Positions 1 through 5,093 of a stretch of 5,093 nucleotides of DNA are shown piece after piece; positions within the stretch are counted from its first letter, which is position 1, and each line of letters starts with the position of its first letter. A model generated the notes under the pieces. The model made no database searches, had not been told where the DNA came from, and saw only the letters and a list, made by a program, of their open reading frames with translations. The position numbers and the translations under genes are program-made. This stretch comes from Sulfurovum sp. (lineage in GTDB: Bacteria; Campylobacterota; Campylobacteria; Campylobacterales; Sulfurovaceae): positions 1 through 5,093 of the forward strand of contig WFYB01000111.1 of the NCBI GenBank assembly GCA_015490315.1, written 5' to 3'.

Positions 1-395
1 CGGTCAATGGAGGTGAACGGTGGTCGGATCTGGCTTCTCTTTTGGATATGAATATATCAGCACTGAAAAGAGTAAATCCTGCCTACAAAGGAGAAGCGCT
101 GCCCAAAAGAGATAAACACTATGATATCTATATTCCGGAAGAGAAGATATATGCCTTCTATTTGCGTTATGAACTGGAGAAGCACAGTAAAATACTCCAG
201 AGTGACTATCTGCTGCCCTATGAAGTAAAACTAGGTGACACCATCGAGAAGATCGCTACAATTTACCAGAGTGATCCTGGATCGATCAAAGCAGCCAATC
301 ACAAAAAGGATGAGTATCTGGAAGTGGGAGAGTTTTTGGTTATTCCTGTGAGTAAAGAGATCTTTGAAACGGCTCAAAAGGGAAGCCGTGAGTAA
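1..395 (+). CDS. mltD: MltD-like membrane-bound lytic murein transglycosylase, C-terminal part with LysM domain (5' truncated by window edge)
   Basis: The frame is open to the left edge (first full codon at 3) and stops with TAA at 393-395, so this is the tail of a longer protein. A TTG at 42 and an ATG at 48 are internal codons, not starts. The last third is a clear LysM domain (about 216-350): it opens with YEVKLGDTIEKIA, has the usual helix-loop around SIKAANH, and closes with GEFLVIPV. Before it, at about 15-140, lies a weaker LysM-like stretch (W-S-D-L-A, then L-K-R-V-N-P-A-Y, then Y-I-P), typical of the region linking the transglycosylase domain to LysM in MltD proteins. LysM binds the glycan of peptidoglycan, and MltD-type enzymes cleave its glycan strands in the periplasm. 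The catalytic domain lies outside the window, so the name rests on the LysM arrangement and on rlpA downstream. Another LysM-carrying wall hydrolase is possible. Confidence 0.75.
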   Translation, partial: VNGGERWSDLASLLDMNISALKRVNPAYKGEALPKRDKHYDIYIPEEKIYAFYLRYELEKHSKILQSDYLLPYEVKLGDTIEKIATIYQSDPGSIKAANHKKDEYLEVGEFLVIPVSKEIFETAQKGSRE

Positions 396-400
396 CTTTA

Positions 401-409
401 TGTTAAAAT
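401..409 (+). promoter_or_regulatory. Candidate extended -10 promoter for the hybrid kinase gene
   Basis: The 43-base gap after the mltD stop contains TGTTAAAAT, which fits the extended -10 pattern TGnTAnnnT (hexamer TAAAAT at 404-409). No -35 hexamer is evident upstream, which is common for housekeeping promoters in Campylobacterota. Transcription would begin near 416, leaving a leader of about 23 bases with the GAGGAG ribosome binding site at 425-430. This would let the kinase and downstream genes be transcribed apart from mltD. The call rests on pattern only. Confidence 0.4.
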
Positions 410-438
410 AGTGCTTTTGAAAACGAGGAGTTGCATAT

Positions 439-3171
439 ATGATGTTTAAGAGATTAGTATATAGTATTTTGATTGCGCTGCCGCTTGCTGCACTGATGAT
501 ATTCGGAAGTTATATCGCCTATGAGTCATGGATCGACTACCAAAGAGACAGCAGACTTGGGAAAGAGATCGCCAATATCAAACTTCTGCAATCGGCAGAA
601 CACTCGTTTTTCAATGAATTGGTCTGCATCTCAACACTTCAGAAGAACCCCTCTGCCATCGAGAAGGTCTGCAGCAAGATGCAGGACACCACAAATGCCT
701 TTTTGGAGAAAATGACACAGCGTGATTTTGATTCGGAGCTTTATGCTTTTAAAAATGATATAGAAACTATCCGCGCCAAGACCAGAGAGGGAAGCGGTGC
801 ACCGGTGACCCTCCTGGTTAGCGGTGAAATAGACAAAAGTATCCATGCGTATGTACAGAACTATATAGGTCAAATAAAACACGAACTTCCCAATTCCTCA
901 GACAAAGAGCGTATGGATCTCTATCAGCATCTCAATAGCATCTCTTACGCTTCCGAGACCGAAAAAGCCTTTGTCGCCTACTATCTTGCGACACATGCTT
1001 CTATACCTTCAGAATATCTGATCTTTTGGGACAGACTCATCTCCGAAGAGAGATTTGATTTGCCAAAATATTTGCAATATGCTCTATACCGCGACATATT
1101 GATGAAAGAGTGGGAATCTGAGTCTGTACAGGCGATTTTGCGCAAGATAGAGAATATACGGTTTGACCTCATGTCTCATGCATCAACAGGGGTATACCGA
1201 AGCACGCTTCTTGAGTGGATTTCACTTTCCAATGCCAAACATAAAATATTGATGCAGATGGAAAAAAAGGTAATAGAGCGTTTGGAAAAATCGATCAAGG
1301 AGCGTGCAGACCAGTCGTTCGCAGAGATGCTTGTAGCAGGGGCTATGGCACTTCTAAGTTTGATCGCCTTGATGCTGATGCTGCGTTCTGTGATGCAGAT
1401 GCACAGAGATGAAAAGCGTTTTGATCAACTGATCCGGAAAATACAGCATTTGACAAAAACAACACAAAAGGATCTTTCGGATAAGGAGATAGCCTATAAC
1501 TTCATCGAGAGTAGCTATGAAACACTTCATGATAGAAAAGAGAAACTTGAAGAGGAGACGAGAAGGAAAAACAGACTCTTCTCAGGTATGTTTTACAAGA
1601 TGCAAAAGCCTATAGATACCCTGCTTGGATACAGCAGGTTGATCAAAGAGACTCCCCTGACAACGGAACAGAATGACTTTGTTGATCACATAGAGGAGAG
1701 CAGCCAGCAGCTTGATCAGATTGTCAAAGAGGCACCAGAAAAGCTTGAGAAGGGCAAAGTGATGGAGTTTGAGATACGTGAAAGGGCGTTTGATATCATT
1801 AAAAAGACCGAATCTACTGTGGATGTTTTTGCTACACTTGCTGCACAGAAAGATATCAATCTCAGCCTCTTTACAGATCCTTCTCTGCCGGAGCAGCTCA
1901 TCGGGGATGATATACGTATTTTTGAGGTTCTGAACCAATTGATCGACAATACGGTGGTCGATACCCATACCTACGGTGATATTGACATCGCATTGGAAAA
2001 AGTACTTGAGGATGAAAAAACAGCTGTCGTAAAATTCGAAGTCAAAAATGCCTGTATGGGGTATGGTGAGGAGGAGCTGCAGATCCTGCGAGAGCGGCTG
2101 AATAACATGGATGGTTCTTGTGAATTCGACACGATCAAAGATCAGATGCTTCATATCTCTGCCTCTATTTTACAGCAGATGGGAAGCCGACTTGAAATCG
2201 AAAGTACCAAAGGTGAGAATCTCAGTTATGCCTTTACGCTGAGATTGCCCAAAGTCAACGATAATACGGCTTTGCCACCTGTGCGTTTTGAGGGGATGAA
2301 AGTCGGTATCGCGCTGCCTTCTTTGGATATCCACAGACAGCAGGAGAAAAATATTGAGGCCTATATCAAAGCATTTGGTGCTGAGTGCATGCTTTATGAT
2401 TATGATATGCTTATCCATCCGACTGAGACATTGAGCCTGCCGGATCTGATGATTGTTTATCACCATTATGCGAGACTTGAGGGTGAGATCGAAATGTTTA
2501 TGGGACTTGACTGTAATGTTGCGCTGGTGACTACATCGACATTACGGTCACGTATCGATCTAAACAAGTATCACTTTTCGAGTATCGTTTACAATCCGGT
2601 CACCTATCACAAAGTGCTTCGTATGCTTGCAGAATCCAAACTTGGGCATACAACATTCAGTATAGAAGATGCCATGGAAAAAGCACAGGAAGAGAATGAA
2701 AAAGGCAACCAGAAGGAGCTTTTTGAGGGATTGCGGGTTCTGCTTGCTGAAGACAATGAAATCAACCAGAAACTATGGAAAGAGAAATTTGCTTCGCTGG
2801 GTATAGAGGCAACGGTTGTCAGTAACGGCAAGGAGGCTTTTGACAAAAGACGGGAAAATGATTTTGATATCATCTTTATGGATATCGATATGCCGTTGAT
2901 GGATGGCTTTGAAGCGACGAACAAAATCCTCTACTATGAGCGTATCAATCAGCTCTCGCATATCCCGATCATCGCACTGGTAAACAGTGTTGAGGACAAG
3001 GAGAGATATCTCAAACTTGGTATGGATGAAGTCTATCTCAAATCCTCCTCAGATAAAGTACTGGAAAAAATTTTGGAAGAGTTCGGTATAGAGATGGCGA
3101 TGAAGCGCTCTGAGACCGAAGAGGATGAATTGATCGCAAAAGTACTTTCCGAAGATTTTATCAAACTTTAG
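439..3171 (+). CDS. Membrane-bound hybrid sensor histidine kinase homologue with degenerate kinase core and two receiver-type domains
   Basis: A 910-residue protein; ATG 439 follows GAGGAG (425-430) by 8 bases, with a second ATG at 442. Layout: membrane segment about 7-29; periplasmic, almost wholly helical region about 30-295, resembling NIT (nitrate/nitrite-sensing) domains; second membrane segment about 296-317; cytoplasmic helical linker about 322-378 without an obvious HAMP; HisKA-like region about 378-435; HATPase-like region about 485-604; degenerate receiver about 618-735; C-terminal receiver about 763-885. The HisKA box aligns with the usual MSHEIRTPLN, but the phospho-accepting His is Tyr386. 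The N-box Asn (N504) is kept, the G1 Asp is Asn537, and the G2 glycines are absent (566-571). The last receiver keeps E771/D772, phospho-acceptor D815 (in MDIDMPLMDG) and K868, but Val848 replaces the usual Thr/Ser. By descent it is a hybrid two-component kinase, but as read it probably cannot autophosphorylate conventionally; a scaffold or partner-dependent role is inferred. It lies between mltD and rlpA; the signal sensed is unknown. Confidence 0.85.
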   Translation: MMFKRLVYSILIALPLAALMIFGSYIAYESWIDYQRDSRLGKEIANIKLLQSAEHSFFNELVCISTLQKNPSAIEKVCSKMQDTTNAFLEKMTQRDFDSELYAFKNDIETIRAKTREGSGAPVTLLVSGEIDKSIHAYVQNYIGQIKHELPNSSDKERMDLYQHLNSISYASETEKAFVAYYLATHASIPSEYLIFWDRLISEERFDLPKYLQYALYRDILMKEWESESVQAILRKIENIRFDLMSHASTGVYRSTLLEWISLSNAKHKILMQMEKKVIERLEKSIKERADQSFAEMLVAGAMALLSLIALMLMLRSVMQMHRDEKRFDQLIRKIQHLTKTTQKDLSDKEIAYNFIESSYETLHDRKEKLEEETRRKNRLFSGMFYKMQKPIDTLLGYSRLIKETPLTTEQNDFVDHIEESSQQLDQIVKEAPEKLEKGKVMEFEIRERAFDIIKKTESTVDVFATLAAQKDINLSLFTDPSLPEQLIGDDIRIFEVLNQLIDNTVVDTHTYGDIDIALEKVLEDEKTAVVKFEVKNACMGYGEEELQILRERLNNMDGSCEFDTIKDQMLHISASILQQMGSRLEIESTKGENLSYAFTLRLPKVNDNTALPPVRFEGMKVGIALPSLDIHRQQEKNIEAYIKAFGAECMLYDYDMLIHPTETLSLPDLMIVYHHYARLEGEIEMFMGLDCNVALVTTSTLRSRIDLNKYHFSSIVYNPVTYHKVLRMLAESKLGHTTFSIEDAMEKAQEENEKGNQKELFEGLRVLLAEDNEINQKLWKEKFASLGIEATVVSNGKEAFDKRRENDFDIIFMDIDMPLMDGFEATNKILYYERINQLSHIPIIALVNSVEDKERYLKLGMDEVYLKSSSDKVLEKILEEFGIEMAMKRSETEEDELIAKVLSEDFIKL

Positions 3172-3198
3172 AAAAGCAGGCATAAAGAGAAATAAAGG

Positions 3199-3204
3199 GA
3201 TAAT
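3199..3204 (+). promoter_or_regulatory. Weak candidate -10 element upstream of rlpA
   Basis: GATAAT sits in the 68-base gap after the kinase gene stop. It has no TGn extension and no visible -35 element. A start of transcription near 3211 would leave about 29 bases before ATG 3240, which fits that start codon. An imperfect tandem pair, ATAAAGAGA (3182-3190) and ATAAAGGGA (3192-3200), lies just upstream and may be chance. Read-through from the kinase gene is equally possible because no terminator hairpin is visible in the gap. Confidence 0.25.
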
Positions 3205-3230
3205 TGCAGAAGATGCGTTTAGATATGGCA

Positions 3231-3235
3231 AGGGA
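3231..3235 (+). promoter_or_regulatory. Ribosome binding site favouring ATG 3240 for rlpA
   Basis: AGGGA ends 4 bases before ATG 3240. The frame opens just after an in-frame TAA at 3201, and other possible starts are TTG 3204, ATG 3213 and ATG 3225. Those have a purine-rich site at poor spacing (AAGGGA at 3195-3200 is 3 bases from 3204 and 12 from 3213) or a weak one (3225). ATG 3240 gives a compact lipoprotein signal peptide. ATG 3225 would add five residues with two basic side chains and cannot be excluded. Confidence 0.5.
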
Positions 3236-3239
3236 AAAA

Positions 3240-4022
3240 ATGAGAGCTTCGATACTGCTTCTACCAACGGTTCTGCTGATAGTTTCCGGGATCTTTTTGG
3301 GCGGGTGTTCCCAAAAAAGGGGTGTTCAGAAACATACTAAATATACCAGCAAGGCAAGACACCGTGCGACAATGCGTGCCTATACAGTACGAAGCAAGCG
3401 TTATACACCTACCTATGTGGAGGTTGGTCAGACCATGAGAGGTATCTCAAGCTGGTACGGACCCAATTTTCACGGGAAGCAGACAAGTAACGGAGAGACC
3501 TACAATATGTACGCGCGTACAGCTGCCCACAAAACTTGGCCGATGGATACGATGGTCAAAGTGACCAATCTTGAGAACGGACGTAAGACGGTTGTGCGTA
3601 TCAATGACAGAGGCCCCTTTGTACGCGGACGTATCATAGACTGCAGCTATCAGGCCGGTAAAGAGCTTGGACTGGACAAAACAGGTATAGCCAGGGTCAA
3701 GCTGGAAGTGGTCGGTTTCGCGGGCAAAGCACTCTCGAATGCCGCCATTGCCCAGCAGAGAAGGAGCAATACACAGGCACGTGTACAGCTCTCCAACTTC
3801 GGAGTTCAGGTAGGTGCATTCAGGCGTTATGAGGGTGCCAAAATTTATCAGCGCAGATATGCACACTATGATCCGAGATACAAAGCGATCATCCAGCGAT
3901 TTTCAGATGTGGACGGTTTGCCTCTCTACCGTGTCTGGCTGATGGGGTTCGGATCTGAACAGGAAGCACGGGACTTCAAAGAGAGCCATGCAATGCCGGG
4001 TGCGTTCATTGTGAGAAATTAA
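3240..4022 (+). CDS. rlpA: RlpA-family septal ring lytic transglycosylase, lipoprotein with DPBB and SPOR domains
   Basis: A 260-residue protein read from ATG 3240. Residues 1-22 form a lipoprotein signal peptide with lipobox L-G-G-C, so Cys23 would be lipidated. Ser at +2 suggests outer-membrane sorting by the usual rule. A strongly basic linker follows (about 26-57). The double-psi beta-barrel domain (about 69-160) carries the RlpA signatures SSWYGPNFHGKQTSNGE, TAAHKTWPMDT and INDRGPFVRGRIID. E86, H97 and D123 match the residues linked to catalysis in Pseudomonas aeruginosa RlpA. The C-terminal SPOR domain (about 183-260, starting near NFGVQVGAF) binds denuded glycan strands at division sites. 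Family members cleave peptidoglycan lacking stem peptides and help daughter cells separate, although in some species the enzymatic activity is not found. Cys135 replaces the more usual Leu after IID. It lies 17 bases ahead of hisB, consistent with one transcript. Identification is firm; the exact start is not. Confidence 0.92.
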   Translation: MRASILLLPTVLLIVSGIFLGGCSQKRGVQKHTKYTSKARHRATMRAYTVRSKRYTPTYVEVGQTMRGISSWYGPNFHGKQTSNGETYNMYARTAAHKTWPMDTMVKVTNLENGRKTVVRINDRGPFVRGRIIDCSYQAGKELGLDKTGIARVKLEVVGFAGKALSNAAIAQQRRSNTQARVQLSNFGVQVGAFRRYEGAKIYQRRYAHYDPRYKAIIQRFSDVDGLPLYRVWLMGFGSEQEARDFKESHAMPGAFIVRN

Positions 4023-4039
4023 TCGATAGAGGAAAAGAA

Positions 4040-4612
4040 ATGATAGAAGTAACACGAGAGACCAAAGAGACACAGATCAGAGTCAGATTGAATCTATATG
4101 GTTCTGGCAAGGCGAAGATCGATACGGGTGTCGGCTTTTATGACCATATGCTCGAAGCATTTACCAAACATGCCCATATGGATATGGAGGTCACCTGCAA
4201 AGGAGATACCCATATCGATGACCACCATACCGTTGAAGATGTAGGAATTGTCATTGCTCAAGCACTCAGAGAGGCGATTTATCCTGTGCAAAATATCGAA
4301 CGTTTCGGCAACGCAACTGTGGTAATGGATGAGGCGAGTGTGACATGCGATATCGATCTCTCAAATAGAGGCTATCTCGTTTTTGAACTGCCTATCGGCG
4401 GAAAGGTGGGTAACTTCGATGTCGAACTGGTTGAGGAGTTCTTTAAGGCATTTGCCTTTAATTTGCCGCTGACACTGCACCTGATATACAATAGGGGCAA
4501 AAACAAGCACCATATCATCGAAGCGGCATTCAAAGCATTAGCAGTCTCTCTCAGACGCGCAGCGGCACACAATGAAAATGCCGGTATTCCAAGCACAAAA
4601 GGTGTCCTGTGA
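4040..4612 (+). CDS. hisB: Imidazoleglycerol-phosphate dehydratase (monofunctional HisB, EC 4.2.1.19)
   Basis: A 190-residue cytoplasmic enzyme that dehydrates imidazole glycerol phosphate to imidazole acetol phosphate in histidine biosynthesis. The length matches the monofunctional family, with no fused histidinol-phosphatase domain as in enterobacterial HisB. Visible signatures are TGVGFYDHML (29-38), HIDDHHTVEDVGI (58-70), MDEA (96-99), DLSNRGY (106-112), KHHIIEAAFKALAVSLRRA (156-174) and the C-terminal STKGVL. The two His/Glu clusters (H62/H63/E66 and H157/H158/E161) are the manganese-binding motifs of the family, which forms 24-mers. ATG 4040 follows AGAGGA (4028-4033) by 6 bases. The stop overlaps the kdsC start by 4 bases. 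No other histidine gene is in the window, so hisB appears detached from a his operon and embedded among envelope genes. All key motifs are intact, and the identification is very secure. Confidence 0.97.
   Translation: MIEVTRETKETQIRVRLNLYGSGKAKIDTGVGFYDHMLEAFTKHAHMDMEVTCKGDTHIDDHHTVEDVGIVIAQALREAIYPVQNIERFGNATVVMDEASVTCDIDLSNRGYLVFELPIGGKVGNFDVELVEEFFKAFAFNLPLTLHLIYNRGKNKHHIIEAAFKALAVSLRRAAAHNENAGIPSTKGVL
4597..4604 (+). promoter_or_regulatory. Ribosome binding site inside the end of hisB for kdsC (GTG start)
   Basis: AAAAGGTG lies within the last codons of hisB, with its GG 6 bases before GTG 4609. The kdsC frame is closed by an in-frame TGA at 4573-4575, and GTG 4609 is the first start codon after it. 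The next in-frame ATG would remove the first catalytic Asp pair. The overlapping GTGA arrangement suggests that translation of kdsC is coupled to that of hisB. Confidence 0.6.
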
Positions 4613-5093
4613 GTATCGAACTGATTGTGCTGGATGTCGACGGTACGATGACAGACAGCCGTATCACATACAGTGAGGCAGGGGATGAGATCAAATCGTT
4701 CAATGTCAAGGATGGTCTGGCGATTGCCTCATGGAGAAAGCTTGGCAAGCAGGTTGCGATCATTACCGGCAGAAGCTCGAAGATCGTAGCGAGACGTGCC
4801 AAAGAGCTGCGTATTGAGCACTTTTACCAGGGAGTAGAGAACAAGCGGGAGGTACTCGAAGCGCTGTTGGGAAAACTGGATCTCAGTATGGAGAATGTCG
4901 CAGCGATCGGGGATGATCTCAATGATCTGCAGATGTTAAAAGCTGCCCATATCTCTTTTGTCCCAAGAGATGCCTCTGCCTATGTGGACAAGATAGCATC
5001 AGTGATCCTCTCCAAACGCGGCGGTGACGGTGCAGTACGGGAAATGATCGAGTATCTTATCATCAAAGAGGGACTTGAAGAGAAGTATCTGGA
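4609..5093 (+). CDS. kdsC: 3-deoxy-D-manno-octulosonate 8-phosphate phosphatase KdsC (3' end beyond window)
   Basis: A GTG start overlaps the hisB TGA; 161 residues are visible and the frame is open at the right edge, so only a short C-terminus is missing. It is a capless HAD-superfamily phosphatase that hydrolyses KDO-8-phosphate to KDO, supplying the sugar that joins lipid A to the lipopolysaccharide core. Motif I is LDVDGTMTD (nucleophile D9, general acid D11), followed by the KdsC signature FNVKDGLAI (31-39). Motif II is IITGR (T53), the motif III lysine is probably K79 in GVENK, and motif IV is IGDDLNDL (100-107). The C-terminal RGGDGAVRE (137-145) is the tail motif typical of KdsC, which reaches into a neighbouring active site in the tetramer. 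In related genomes kdsC is often followed by lipopolysaccharide-transport genes (lptC, lptA), but none is visible here. A related nonulosonate-9-phosphate phosphatase is a less likely alternative. Confidence 0.93.
   Translation, partial: MSIELIVLDVDGTMTDSRITYSEAGDEIKSFNVKDGLAIASWRKLGKQVAIITGRSSKIVARRAKELRIEHFYQGVENKREVLEALLGKLDLSMENVAAIGDDLNDLQMLKAAHISFVPRDASAYVDKIASVILSKRGGDGAVREMIEYLIIKEGLEEKYL

Noticed and set aside
42..50. TTG 42 or ATG 48 as the start of a small standalone LysM gene
   Set aside because: The frame is open to the window edge and the upstream residues (G-G-E-R-W-S-D-L-A) continue the LysM-like linker, so these are internal codons of a longer MltD-type gene.
1594..1596. Sequencing error as the cause of the missing kinase histidine
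   Set aside because: One base could turn CAC into TAC, but neighbouring conserved Glu and Arg positions and the distant G1 and G2 boxes are also altered, so a single error does not explain the pattern.
1582..2154. 190-codon open frame on the - strand inside the kinase gene
   Set aside because: It lies antisense to the HisKA/HATPase region, has no recognisable domain and reads as low-complexity Phe/Ile/Leu/Cys-rich protein, as expected of a reverse-strand shadow of a real gene.
3172..3239. Possible terminator between the kinase gene and rlpA
   Set aside because: No GC-rich inverted repeat followed by a T run is present; the gap is A/G-rich with only an imperfect 9-base tandem repeat.
3303..3327. 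GGGTGTTC direct repeat (3303-3310 and 3320-3327) around a run of six A, considered as a slippage site or hairpin
   Set aside because: In the reading frame the A run does not form a canonical X XXY YYZ slippery heptamer, the CCC/GGG stem is only three pairs, and the frame continues into an intact RlpA. It is probably just Gly-Cys/Gly-Val coding sequence.
3447..3866. 139-codon open frame on the - strand inside rlpA
   Set aside because: It is fully covered by the conserved DPBB and linker coding sequence of rlpA on the + strand and shows no domain of its own.

Overview
The window looks like a chromosomal segment of a Campylobacterota (Epsilonproteobacteria) species, most likely a free-living Sulfurovum/Sulfurimonas-type bacterium. 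This is inferred from protein style and from gene order (mltD - rlpA - hisB - kdsC). Related orders are known in this phylum, for example mltD-rlpA-kdsC in Helicobacter pylori. No database search was possible, so the genus is a guess.

All five genes lie on the + strand and are closely packed. (1) Positions 1-395 are the 3' end of a MltD-like lytic transglycosylase, ending in a LysM peptidoglycan-binding domain. (2) Positions 439-3171 encode a 910-residue membrane-anchored hybrid sensor kinase homologue with a large all-helical periplasmic sensor. Its kinase core is degenerate: the phospho-accepting histidine is a tyrosine and the ATP-lid glycines are gone. A degenerate receiver and then a near-intact receiver follow. 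(3) Positions 3240-4022 encode an RlpA-type lipoprotein (double-psi beta-barrel plus SPOR domain). (4) Positions 4040-4612 encode monofunctional imidazoleglycerol-phosphate dehydratase (HisB). (5) Positions 4609-5093 begin kdsC (KDO-8-phosphate phosphatase), which starts on a GTG overlapping the hisB stop and runs off the right edge.

Three of the genes act on the cell envelope: MltD and RlpA on peptidoglycan, KdsC on the KDO of lipopolysaccharide. HisB is a histidine-biosynthesis enzyme apparently carried along in the transcription unit. The hybrid kinase sits between the two peptidoglycan enzymes, so a role in sensing or controlling envelope state is possible but not shown.

No RNA genes, mobile elements, CRISPR arrays or convincing terminators were seen. 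The longest non-coding gap is about 68 bases. The main item for a second look is the pseudokinase-like hybrid protein; the rest is ordinary core-genome content.
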